From the NCBI GenBank assembly GCA_965279165.1, contig OZ257140.1, positions 1,798,001 through 1,862,000 on the forward strand: DNA of 64,000 nucleotides, read 5' to 3'. The position numbers were made by a program, and so were the translations under genes. The DNA comes from JBAYIE01 sp965279165 (GTDB lineage Bacteria; Bacteroidota; Bacteroidia; UKL13-3). A model generated the notes under the pieces. That model saw only the letters and a list, made by a program, of their open reading frames with translations. It was not told the DNA's origin and made no database searches. This document shows, in pieces, positions 54,856 to 63,646 of the stretch; positions within the stretch are counted from its first letter, which is position 1; every line of letters begins with the position of its first letter.

Positions 54856-56109
54856 TTACGCCAGTTTAAATTCCTTTTTTACTTTGTCGACAAAGTCGAG
54901 TTTTTCCCAAGTAAACAACTCCACTTTTTTGGTGATTTTTTTACCATCAGGAGAAGTAAATGTTTTGGTAACGGTTTCGTTTTTACGTCCCATATGTCCG
55001 TAGGCCGCTGTTTCGCTATAAATAGGATTACGCAGTTTTAAACGGGTTTCGATACCATAAGGGGTCATATCGAAAATCTTTTCTACCTTTTTAGCCAGGT
55101 CTCCATCGCTCATTTTAACTTTGGATGTTCCGTATGTGTTGATATATACACCCATTGGATCTTTTACACCAATGGCATACGATACCTGCACCAATACTTC
55201 TGTACACAATCCTGCTGCAACCAGGTTTTTAGCTATGTGACGCGTAGCATACGCAGCACTTCTATCTACTTTACTTGGATCTTTACCTGAGAAAGCACCA
55301 CCACCATGAGCGCCTTTTCCGCCATAGGTATCTACAATAATTTTACGTCCGGTTAAGCCGGTATCCCCATGTGGTCCGCCGATTACAAATTTTCCGGTTG
55401 GGTTGATATGGTAATAAATATCGTTGTTAAACAACTTGGCAAATTTCTTGTATTTGGTTTTTACACGTGGGATAAGAATCTTGATAATGTCTTCTTTGAT
55501 TTTGGCCAACATTTTAGGTTCGGTATCAAAATCATCGTGTTGGGTTGAAACCACAATAGAATCGATGCGAACCGGTTGGTTTTTATCGTTGTATTCGAGG
55601 GTTACTTGCGATTTTGCATCCGGGCGTAAATATTTAATTGCTTTGTTTTCGCGGCGTAATGCTGCCAATTCAATCAGTATTTTGTGTGCCAGATCGAGAG
55701 CAAGTGGCATATAATCTTCCGTTTCAGCGGTGGCATAACCAAACATCATTCCTTGGTCGCCGGCACCTTGGTCTTGTTTCTTTTTGCGATCCACACCTTG
55801 GTTAATATCTGCAGATTGTTCGTGGATTGCCGAAAGCACTCCGCAAGAGTTTGCTTCGAACATGTATTCCGATTTGGTGTATCCAATTTTCTTGATTACA
55901 TCGCGGGCAATGGTTTGAACATCCAAGTAAGCACGTGATTTAACTTCTCCGGCAAGAATAACCTGACCGGTAGTTACCAGCGTTTCGCAGGCAACTTTTG
56001 AATCGGGATCAAAAGCTAAAAAATTATCAATTAATGCATCAGAAATCTGATCGGCAACTTTGTCGGGATGCCCTTCGCTAACCGACTCTGAAGTAAATAA
56101 ATAGGACAT
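54856..56109 (-). CDS. metK: S-adenosylmethionine synthetase
   Basis: A 417-residue MetK joining methionine and ATP to SAM. Signatures: FTSESVSEGHPDKVADQISD at the N-terminus, GAGDQGMMFGYA, and GGGAFSGKDPSKVDRSAAY (about 273-291). The C-terminal KVELFTWEKLDFVDKVKKEF is a Bacteroidota-type end. A strong terminator follows. There is no sign of a SAM riboswitch in the 143 bp upstream. With the MetH module and cysteine synthase it shows the methyl cycle but is not in an operon with them. Confidence 0.97.
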   Translation of the reverse strand: MSYLFTSESVSEGHPDKVADQISDALIDNFLAFDPDSKVACETLVTTGQVILAGEVKSRAYLDVQTIARDVIKKIGYTKSEYMFEANSCGVLSAIHEQSADINQGVDRKKKQDQGAGDQGMMFGYATAETEDYMPLALDLAHKILIELAALRRENKAIKYLRPDAKSQVTLEYNDKNQPVRIDSIVVSTQHDDFDTEPKMLAKIKEDIIKILIPRVKTKYKKFAKLFNNDIYYHINPTGKFVIGGPHGDTGLTGRKIIVDTYGGKGAHGGGAFSGKDPSKVDRSAAYATRHIAKNLVAAGLCTEVLVQVSYAIGVKDPMGVYINTYGTSKVKMSDGDLAKKVEKIFDMTPYGIETRLKLRNPIYSETAAYGHMGRKNETVTKTFTSPDGKKITKKVELFTWEKLDFVDKVKKEFKLA

Positions 56110-56252
56110 ATGTTGGGTTTATGTTTAAATTAAGTGAAATAATAACTGAGGCGCAAAAATAGGGATTTCAACCAAGTAAAAAAGGGTAATTTTTACCCCG
56201 ATATTTTGGTAAAAACAAGTAGAAATCTTCTAAAACAGGCGTAAATTCGAGT

Positions 56253-56819
56253 ATGCAAGATATTGAACCATTTTATCGATGGCGAGATTTTTACAGGGCA
56301 GAGGACGATCATTTATCTCCTTTTTATGCCAGGGAATACAGCGAGTTTGAGTATACAAACAAGATATATAACTATGCCATACACCCACAATGGGATGAAT
56401 TTGGGTCGCCAACCCTTTACATAAAATTACTTTATGTTGATTATGAAGAAAATTTTGCTGTGGTAGAAATGATGGGCGAATGGAACGACGCGGTAACCAA
56501 TGATATCATGTTTTTGAAACGCGATGTAATGGAAGTTTTAATTGACAACGGCATTACAAAGTTTATTTTGATTGGCGAAAACGTATTAAATTTTCACAGC
56601 AGCGATGACTGTTATTATGAAGAGTGGTTTCAGGATATTGGTGATGGTTGGATTGTTGCGCTTAATTTTCAGGAGCATGTTCTCGAAGAATTTAAACACA
56701 GCAACCTGGATTACTATGTAAACTTTGGCGGTAACTTGGATGGCATGATGTGGAGGAAACTTAGTCCGATGGCTTTGTTTCAGCTCATACAGGAAACGAT
56801 GCAACGCCGGCTGGGATGA
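56253..56819 (+). CDS. Conserved hypothetical protein upstream of the cyclase
   Basis: A 188-residue acidic protein rich in aromatic residues. It contains RWRDFYRAEDDHLSPFY, NYAIHPQWDEFGSPTLYIKLL and EEWFQDIGDGWIVALNF. It has no signal peptide or membrane segment, so it is cytoplasmic. It resembles a family known only as conserved in Bacteroidota; I have no function for it. The stop at 56819 is 21 nt before the cyclase ATG, so the pair is probably co-transcribed. TAAATTCG (56242-56249) lies 3 nt before the ATG. Confidence 0.75.
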   Translation: MQDIEPFYRWRDFYRAEDDHLSPFYAREYSEFEYTNKIYNYAIHPQWDEFGSPTLYIKLLYVDYEENFAVVEMMGEWNDAVTNDIMFLKRDVMEVLIDNGITKFILIGENVLNFHSSDDCYYEEWFQDIGDGWIVALNFQEHVLEEFKHSNLDYYVNFGGNLDGMMWRKLSPMALFQLIQETMQRRLG

Positions 56820-56840
56820 TTGACTAAGTTTAGCAGGCAA

Positions 56841-58844
56841 ATGAAAAATAGAACCGTTGTGTGTCATGTTTTGAGTTTGATATTTCTTGGGTTAATTCCG
56901 TTTTCGGTATGGGCTCAGTTACAAGGTCAGGAAAGGGTAGATTCCATGGTGGCGATTCTACCTAAATTGGCAGAGGATACCGATAAAGTGAATACATTAA
57001 ACCGTATTTCCTTCGCGATAGATTCGCATCAACCCAAAGCAGGAATTGAATATGGTCAGCAGGCTTTAGCTCTGGCGAATAAACTGGAATGGTCGCGGGG
57101 AATTGCCTCGGCTTATAATTCAATCGGGTGCAATTATCTGGCATGTAACAATAATGCGAAAGCACTCATTCATTTTAATTTAGCCCTTGATCTAAATGAA
57201 AAATTAAATGACGATTTCCGAATAGCACAGAATCTCGGAAATATTGCATTGGTTTATCAGAATCTTGGGAATTACCCTAAGGCTTTAGAGAACCTTTTTA
57301 AAGCACTAAAAACATTTGAAAAAATGGGGGATCAAACCGGTATGGCCAACCAGTATGGAAATATTGGAAACATATACCAGGAGTCGGGGAATGCGCGGAA
57401 AGCTGTTTATTATGATTCGCTTGCTTTGATTGAATTCAAGAAGATGGGCGACCTGTCGGGACAAGCGAATCAACTGAGTAATATTGCCAATGCTTTATCC
57501 GATTCGGTGGATAGTAAAAGAGCGATTGCTTACAATAAGGAGGCCCTTAATCTGTATGAAAAACTGAATGAAACGGATGGGATAATTCGGGTAACAAATA
57601 ATATAGCGGTATGTTATGAATCCATCGATGAGTATTCAAAGGCATTCGCATATCATTTTCGTGCAATGCAATTGAATAAGAAGCTGCAATTGGTTTCAGG
57701 ATTAATCATAAACAATGGCAATATCGGAGAATTGTATTTGAAGTTGAGCGATAGTAATGCAATTGAAATAGGTTCACCTTATTTACCAAAGAATCCTGCA
57801 TCCCGTTTAAAATTGGCCATTGGTTATTTAAAGGAAGCCGTAACACTGGCATCGAAAAATCTGGATCCTGTTAATCTGGTATTTTACCTTGAACGATATG
57901 CCTTTGCATTGGAAAAAAACAAAGATTTTAAAGGTGCATTATTGCAATACAAAAAATACAGGGAACTCGACGATTCAATTTATACCGTTGAAAACGCCAT
58001 AAAGATTGAAAATCTGACCACAGAAAGAGAAGTTGAGTTGAAGAACAAACAAATTGAAATTGATTCCTTGGAAGTAGAGAAAAAACGAGAAAGGGAATTG
58101 TTTTTTATCGCAGGAATAATTGCCTTGTTGTGTTTGACAGGATTGGTGTTCAGAAATTACAGAAGACAAAAAGTATTGAATGGAGCCTTATCTGTTGAGA
58201 AGCAAAAATCGGATGATTTATTGTTAAACATTTTACCGGCTGAAGTAGCCGAAGAGTTAAAAACAAAGGGATACGCAGAAGCAAAGTTGATAGATATGGT
58301 TACGGTCTTGTTTACCGACTTTAAAGGTTTTACAACGTTATCCGAAGAACTCTCACCGAAAGATTTGGTAGCAGAAATAAACGAATGTTTTTCGGCATTC
58401 GACCATATCATGCAAAAAAACGGTATTGAGAAAATTAAAACAATTGGAGATGCGTACATGGCGGCAGGAGGTTTACCGGTTGTAAATGTTTCGCATGCTA
58501 AGGATGTGGTGATGGCTGCGCTTGCTATTCAAAAGTTTATGTATTCACATAACGTCGAACGTGTAATGAATAAAAAACCAATATTTGAAATACGCATAGG
58601 CATACATACCGGTCCGGTTGTTGCCGGTATAGTAGGGGTGAAGAAATTTGCCTATGATATTTGGGGCGATACTGTTAACACAGCGAGTCGTATGGAAAGT
58701 AGCGGAGAAGCCGGTCGAATCAACATTTCAGGTAGTACCTACGAAATGGTGAAGCATCAGTTCGAATGTGAATACAGGGGAAAAATTCAGGCCAAAGGAA
58801 AAGGTGAAATTGATATGTATTTTATTCGGGATGGAATTGTTTAA
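56841..58844 (+). CDS. TPR-containing membrane adenylate cyclase (class III)
   Basis: A 667-residue membrane cyclase. In order: a signal segment, TPRs (about 60-290, NLGNIALVYQNLGNYPKAL-type), a coiled-coil, one membrane helix (about 422-437), and a C-terminal class III catalytic domain. Metal-binding D493 (VLFTDFKGF) and D537 (GDAYM) are present. The residues that set substrate are K533 and D606 (AYDIWG), the adenine pattern, not Glu and Cys as in guanylate cyclases; transition-state N613 and R617 are intact. So it should make cAMP and sense through the TPRs in the periplasm. I chose ATG 56841; a TTG 7 codons earlier is possible. Confidence 0.9.
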   Translation: MKNRTVVCHVLSLIFLGLIPFSVWAQLQGQERVDSMVAILPKLAEDTDKVNTLNRISFAIDSHQPKAGIEYGQQALALANKLEWSRGIASAYNSIGCNYLACNNNAKALIHFNLALDLNEKLNDDFRIAQNLGNIALVYQNLGNYPKALENLFKALKTFEKMGDQTGMANQYGNIGNIYQESGNARKAVYYDSLALIEFKKMGDLSGQANQLSNIANALSDSVDSKRAIAYNKEALNLYEKLNETDGIIRVTNNIAVCYESIDEYSKAFAYHFRAMQLNKKLQLVSGLIINNGNIGELYLKLSDSNAIEIGSPYLPKNPASRLKLAIGYLKEAVTLASKNLDPVNLVFYLERYAFALEKNKDFKGALLQYKKYRELDDSIYTVENAIKIENLTTEREVELKNKQIEIDSLEVEKKRERELFFIAGIIALLCLTGLVFRNYRRQKVLNGALSVEKQKSDDLLLNILPAEVAEELKTKGYAEAKLIDMVTVLFTDFKGFTTLSEELSPKDLVAEINECFSAFDHIMQKNGIEKIKTIGDAYMAAGGLPVVNVSHAKDVVMAALAIQKFMYSHNVERVMNKKPIFEIRIGIHTGPVVAGIVGVKKFAYDIWGDTVNTASRMESSGEAGRINISGSTYEMVKHQFECEYRGKIQAKGKGEIDMYFIRDGIV

Positions 58845-58849
58845 CCCGG

Positions 58850-60484
58850 TTACTCCTTTATCAGTTTACCTTTATGGCTTATGCCTTTGTTATCTATAAT
58901 AGAATAAAAATAAAAACCGCTGTTTAATTTATCTATTTCGATGGTTTTAGTTGAAGTGATAGCACTTTCTCGTATCCAGATTTTGCCCATAGCATCGTAG
59001 ACAATAAATTCGGTTATTGATGCTATTAATCCCAAGGAAATGGATATTTCATTTTGTGCAGGATTCGGATAAATCGTTATTAAATTTTCTTCAACGTGCA
59101 TATCTTTTAATCCGGTACCTAAAGGAATATCAAATTTGTAAAGCTCATTGGCGTAAGTGGTATCAAAAATGTTCATAATTACCGACCCGTTATAACAAAT
59201 TAATTCGCCAATAAATTTGGTACCATTGTCTAAATCGCATTCTGTTAAAAGGCCTGTACCTTCAGCTGTTCCATCGGTAAAATAAAGCCGATCGAAGTCG
59301 GCAAAAATGAGTTTGCTGTTTGCAGTGGTGTCATAAGATTTGATGTTGGCATCCAACGGACTGGTTAATGAATCCCAAATTAGAGTTGTACCAGCTTCAG
59401 TACCGTCGCTCGACCATAAATCATAATAGGCCGAACCATTGATTTGCGGAACAGAAAATAAAATCCGGTTATTAACAGTTAGCAGTAATCCGCTTGTTCC
59501 TGTTGAATTAGAATCGGGAGTAATGTCTTTAACCATAGTAGTCCCTGTTGCACTTCCATCTGTTTTCCATAACTCAAGTCCATGCGTACCATCGTTTGCC
59601 CAGAAAAACAAATACTCATTGTTGGCAGCGATGGTTTGTTCGTAATCGATAATACCGGTTTTTCCTGCCCTTATTTCTTTTAATCTAATTGTTCCGGGTT
59701 TTGTTCCATCCGATTTCCAAAGTTCAAGGTTGTAATTAACAGAGGTGTCGCCAATAAAATAAAACGCATTTTTATAGGTTAGCATATTGCTATGCATGGA
59801 GGTACGAAAAGTGATTAGTTCAAAAGTACCTCCGGTTGTTCCGTCGGTACCGGTAATGCCATCTTCGGCATTTACGCCTACCGACATAAATAGTTTGTTA
59901 TTTAAGATGGCTGAACGTGTTCGGGTTCCCGGACTGGTAGTTATTGCAGATAGCTTTTTTGTGCCTGCAACAAAACCATCTGTTTTATAAATGCTACTTT
60001 CATAAAGTGCATTCTCAATTGCCCTTATATAAATACTGTTTCCAAATGGAATTAAAGTGTTATCGGAGCCATAAAACACATCAGGGAAAGGAGAAGTAAT
60101 AACTACCCTGGTGCCTGAAAATGTACCGTCCGATTTCCATAATTGAATGCCTCCTGCAGCAACTCCAGTAAAGAATAAGGTATTGTTTGCAACAGCAAAA
60201 TTTTCCGGATTAACGCTTCCACCCCCCGAAATGTCTAAATCATAAACCATTCCGGTGCCATTTGCGGTGCCATCTGTTACCCAAAGTTCGGTTTGGGTTT
60301 GATCGGGTACGCCATTGGAAGTGTCTTCGGTGGTTGCCTGGAAATAAACTTTACCATTGTAACGGATGAAACCTTTTGGATCACCCGACTTATCACCCAT
60401 AAAAATATCCTTAATCATTACCGGTTGGGCAAACGATAAAAAAATCATAAATAATGGAAAAATAGGCAGTAATATTTTTTTCAT
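58850..60484 (-). CDS. T9SS-exported ELWxxDGT-repeat protein
   Basis: A 544-residue exported protein with signal peptide MKKILLPIFPLFMIFLSFAQ. At least five copies of the repeat ELWxxDGTxxGT occur: ELWVTDGTANGT, QLWKSDGTFSGT, ELWKSDGTKPGT, ELWKTDGSATGT and DLWSSDGTEAGT, about 45-100 residues apart, forming a probable beta-propeller. The sorting domain is IYPNPAQNEISISL ... FIVYDAMGKIWIR ... SHKGKLIKE. Role at the surface unknown; such proteins are common T9SS cargo. Convergent with the cyclase gene, 5 bp apart. Confidence 0.9.
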   Translation of the reverse strand: MKKILLPIFPLFMIFLSFAQPVMIKDIFMGDKSGDPKGFIRYNGKVYFQATTEDTSNGVPDQTQTELWVTDGTANGTGMVYDLDISGGGSVNPENFAVANNTLFFTGVAAGGIQLWKSDGTFSGTRVVITSPFPDVFYGSDNTLIPFGNSIYIRAIENALYESSIYKTDGFVAGTKKLSAITTSPGTRTRSAILNNKLFMSVGVNAEDGITGTDGTTGGTFELITFRTSMHSNMLTYKNAFYFIGDTSVNYNLELWKSDGTKPGTIRLKEIRAGKTGIIDYEQTIAANNEYLFFWANDGTHGLELWKTDGSATGTTMVKDITPDSNSTGTSGLLLTVNNRILFSVPQINGSAYYDLWSSDGTEAGTTLIWDSLTSPLDANIKSYDTTANSKLIFADFDRLYFTDGTAEGTGLLTECDLDNGTKFIGELICYNGSVIMNIFDTTYANELYKFDIPLGTGLKDMHVEENLITIYPNPAQNEISISLGLIASITEFIVYDAMGKIWIRESAITSTKTIEIDKLNSGFYFYSIIDNKGISHKGKLIKE

Positions 60485-60631
60485 TGTGTAATATGTATCA
60501 AAACCATATTATCTCCAACCACAATTATATAAGTTAACTAAAAATATAAATGTATATAAATTAACAGAATACACATTACGATGTGCATGATTTGAAGTAA
60601 AGAAACAGTCTTACCTTTTACCTTTGTAGGG

Positions 60632-61174
60632 ATGTTACCTCGTAATGTATTTGTACCAAAAGATAGGTCGGGCCTATGGCTATGCATATTGTTAGCAATT
60701 CTAATTCATGCTTGTTCAGGAGTTAAAAAAACAAGCACGGCCAATCGCAAACTTACCAAGAAAGAATATACCGAGTTAAGTGAAAAATTGCAGGTGGAGA
60801 TAGACGATAAATGTAATATTAAGCTGTATCGATTAGTTGCTGATTGGTATGGGGTTCCTCATAAAGATGGCGGTTGCGAAAAATCAGGAACTGATTGTTC
60901 GTGCTTTGTGAGAATGGTGATTGATGAAGTTTACAATAAACAATTGCCACGTACAACCGGCGAAATGTACAAAAAGGTTTCAGAGAAGAATGGTAAATTA
61001 AAAGAAGGGGACCTTTTGTTTTTTAACACAAAATCAAAATCAGTTTCGCATGTTGGAATTTATCTCAAGGATGATTTATTTGTTCATGTTAGTACCTCAA
61101 AAGGCGTTATGATTAATAACCTTAACGAAACATATTACCGCAAAACATATGTTGGAAGCGGGAAGGTGGATTAA
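60632..61174 (+). CDS. NlpC/P60-family lipoprotein peptidase
   Basis: A 180-residue cell-wall peptidase. The N-terminus has LCILLAILIHAC, with lipobox IHAC (Cys28), so it is probably a lipoprotein. The NlpC/P60 catalytic set is C89 in TDCSCFV, H140 in SHVGIY and H152 in FVHVS; the residue after the Ser is Cys (DCSC) where the family usually has Gly. LLFFNTKSKSVSHVGIYL is the typical strand. It should cut peptidoglycan stem peptides. TACCTTTG (60619-60626) ends 5 nt before the ATG. Confidence 0.9.
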   Translation: MLPRNVFVPKDRSGLWLCILLAILIHACSGVKKTSTANRKLTKKEYTELSEKLQVEIDDKCNIKLYRLVADWYGVPHKDGGCEKSGTDCSCFVRMVIDEVYNKQLPRTTGEMYKKVSEKNGKLKEGDLLFFNTKSKSVSHVGIYLKDDLFVHVSTSKGVMINNLNETYYRKTYVGSGKVD

Positions 61175-61815
61175 GAAGGGCAGTGGTCATTGGTTAGAAG
61201 TCATTGGTCATTAGTCAGAAGTCATTGGACATTGGTCATTGGTCACGGGTCATTGGACATTAGTCATTGGACATTAGTCATTGGTCAGAAGTGAGAGGGC
61301 AAGGGTTAAATGACGGATTACGGGAAGGAGAAACAAGCATTATTTTTGGCCACAGATTGCACAGATTACACAGATTTTTTTAAGCAAAGGAATTTAATGG
61401 CCCACTTAAAAAGTTCAATGTCAAGACAAATCCGAGAGTTACTGAATGCTTTGGACTTTTGACCGATTGCTTTTCCAGCCACAGATTTTTTTACGCAAAG
61501 GAGTTTAATGGCTCACTTAAAAACTTTCAATGCCAAAACAAACCCGAGAGTTACTGCATGCTTTGGACTTTTGACCGATTGCTTTTCCAGCCACAGATTT
61601 TTTTACGCAAAGGAATTTAATGGCTCACTTAGAAAGTTCAATGCCAAGACAAATCCGAGAGTTACTGCATGCTTTGGACTTTTGACCGATTGCTTTTCCA
61701 GCCACAGATTTTTATACGAAAAGGAATTTAATGGCTCACTTAGAAAGTTCAATGCCAAGACAAATCCGAGAGTTACTGAATGCTTTGGACTTTTGACCGA
61801 ATGCCTTATCCTACC
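61175..61815. repeat. Intergenic repeat region with four ~111-bp tandem copies
   Basis: First there is a run of TCATTGGTCATTAGTCAG-type phrases (61185-61300), then CCACAGATTGCACAGATTACAC. From about 61390 to 61805 a unit of 111-112 bp occurs four times (ATG-like TTTAATGGCTCACTT at 61397, 61508, 61620 and 61731), each with AAGTTCAATGCCAAGAC, GAGAGTTACTGAATGC and TTGACCGATTGC. A 103-residue frame across it is a by-product; no start signal or composition supports a gene. Confidence 0.85.
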
Positions 61816-63522
61816 CTAACTCTTAAATAGAATATCCTTAATATTTAATTGCAGGTTGATATGTCCATTAAAATAATTCTCTTCTATGGTATAGCAAATA
61901 TCAAACGAAATTCCTTGTGCAACTTTATGGTAATGTTCTCCTAATCCGAAAGCAATGGCCTTATAAATCCTGCCACCTTCTTCCTGGGTTAAACTTAGTT
62001 TTAAATGGTTGTTGCCAACAATGGTTACATCGCCAACATCCCAAACATTTTTACTCATGAATACAGGATTCATATTACCCGGACCAAAAGGTGCAAATTG
62101 TTTCAGCACATTGAAAAATTTTGGAGTGATGGTTCGCAAGGCTATTTCGGTGTCGTATTCAATTTCGGGGGTCATGCTTCTTACTTGGATGGAAGCAGAA
62201 ACAATGGACTCAAATTTTTCGGTAAAAGGAACTACATTCTCAACACGAAGGGTAAGTCCGGCAGCATGGGTATGGCCTCCGTATTGCTCCAATAAATCGG
62301 AACATTGTTCGATGGCACTGTATAAATCAAAACCATCAACTGATCGGGCAGAACCGGTAGCCATTCCATTGGATTCGGTTAATATAATAGTAGGCCTATA
62401 GTACTTTTCTATCAATCGGGATGCAACGATACCAATTACACCTTTATGCCATTCGCTATGAAATAAAACAGTAGATTTTTTATCATTGAACGTGGCATCT
62501 TTGGCAATCATATCAAAAGCCTGTTCTGTAATCGACGAATCGAATCCTCTGCGCTCTACATTGTGTTGGTTTACCAGTTCCGCTATGGTTCTTGCACCTG
62601 TAATATCATCTGAAACCATCAATCTCACTGCATCTTTGGCATCCGCAATTCGACCGGCAGCATTGATACGTGGACCGATAAAAAACACCACATCACTCAC
62701 GCCATATTCAGGTTTTTCCTGGTAGGTTTCCAGTAAGGCTTTTAAACCATTGTTGGGGCGCGACTTTAATTTCTTTAAACCCTGATGAACAAGTATTCTG
62801 TTTTCGTCGAGGATAGCAACCAAATCGGATGCGATACTAACTGCTACCAGATCTATATAATTTTCAGCTTCTGTAAAAGGTATTTGATACTTTATACAAT
62901 AAGCTTGTATGAGTTTAAATCCAATCCCACATCCGGATAATTCTTTAAATGGGTATGGACAATCCAATTGTTTTGGATTTAATATAGCAGTTGCATCCGG
63001 AATTTCATCGCCAGGTAAATGGTGGTCGCAAATAATAAATTCGATATTTTTATTGTTGGCATACCGGACTTTGTCGTTTGCCTTGATACCACAATCCAAA
63101 GCGATAATAAGCGAATAGCCATGGTTGGCAGCCCAATCAATTGCCATAAACGAGATGCCATATCCTTCTGTATACCGATCGGGTATATAAAAATCGAGGT
63201 TCGGATAAATTTTATGAAAGAAAGAATATACGGTTGCAACGGAGGTGGTACCATCCACATCGTAATCCCCATAAACCAATATTTTTTCACCTGTTTCAAT
63301 CGCTTTATGGATTCGTTCTACGGCGATATGCATTCCTTTCATGATAAAAGGATCGTGTAAATCAGCGAGTACCGGACGAAAAAACTTTTTTGCAGATTCA
63401 AAATTTGAAACGCCACGTTGAATTAAAATCCCCGAAAGGGTTTTATTTATATTGATGGCTGAAGATATTTCTTCAACCAGCTTACTATCAGGTTCAGGTT
63501 TAGGTGTCCAGCGTTTGGTCAT
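61816..63522 (-). CDS. recJ: Single-stranded-DNA exonuclease RecJ
   Basis: RecJ is a 5'-3' ssDNA exonuclease of the DHH superfamily acting in recombination and mismatch repair. The 568 residues have VYGDYDVDGTTS (GDYDVDG at 85-91), ALDCGIK, CDHHLPG (DHH at 166-168), and the DHHA1 domain with ESNGMATGSARSVDGFDL and YGGHTHAAGL; an OB-like C-terminus follows. All metal-binding residues are in place. It is divergent from tsaB. Confidence 0.95.
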   Translation of the reverse strand: MTKRWTPKPEPDSKLVEEISSAININKTLSGILIQRGVSNFESAKKFFRPVLADLHDPFIMKGMHIAVERIHKAIETGEKILVYGDYDVDGTTSVATVYSFFHKIYPNLDFYIPDRYTEGYGISFMAIDWAANHGYSLIIALDCGIKANDKVRYANNKNIEFIICDHHLPGDEIPDATAILNPKQLDCPYPFKELSGCGIGFKLIQAYCIKYQIPFTEAENYIDLVAVSIASDLVAILDENRILVHQGLKKLKSRPNNGLKALLETYQEKPEYGVSDVVFFIGPRINAAGRIADAKDAVRLMVSDDITGARTIAELVNQHNVERRGFDSSITEQAFDMIAKDATFNDKKSTVLFHSEWHKGVIGIVASRLIEKYYRPTIILTESNGMATGSARSVDGFDLYSAIEQCSDLLEQYGGHTHAAGLTLRVENVVPFTEKFESIVSASIQVRSMTPEIEYDTEIALRTITPKFFNVLKQFAPFGPGNMNPVFMSKNVWDVGDVTIVGNNHLKLSLTQEEGGRIYKAIAFGLGEHYHKVAQGISFDICYTIEENYFNGHINLQLNIKDILFKS

Positions 63523-63634
63523 CTTTTATTTTATCTGTTAAACAGGCAAGTGTGGCGAAAATATCAAAAAATAACGTATTCGCCTAAGTATAATTTGGTT
63601 CCATCTGAATACAAAGGGAATATTCTTAAACCCT

Positions 63635-63642
63635 TATGTTTG
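63635..63642 (+). promoter_or_regulatory. Candidate -7 box of tsaB
   Basis: TATGTTTG matches TAnnTTTG and ends 4 nt before the tsaB ATG; no -33 TTG at the right distance. Confidence 0.35.
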
Positions 63643-63646
63643 CACT

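Noticed and set aside
56110..56252. SAM riboswitch upstream of metK
   Set aside because: Only 143 bp, shared with a divergent gene, and no conserved stem-loop pattern of SAM riboswitches visible.
61508..61819. 103-residue repeat frame
   Set aside because: It is built from three tandem repeat units of the dispersed families and runs into the antisense of recJ.
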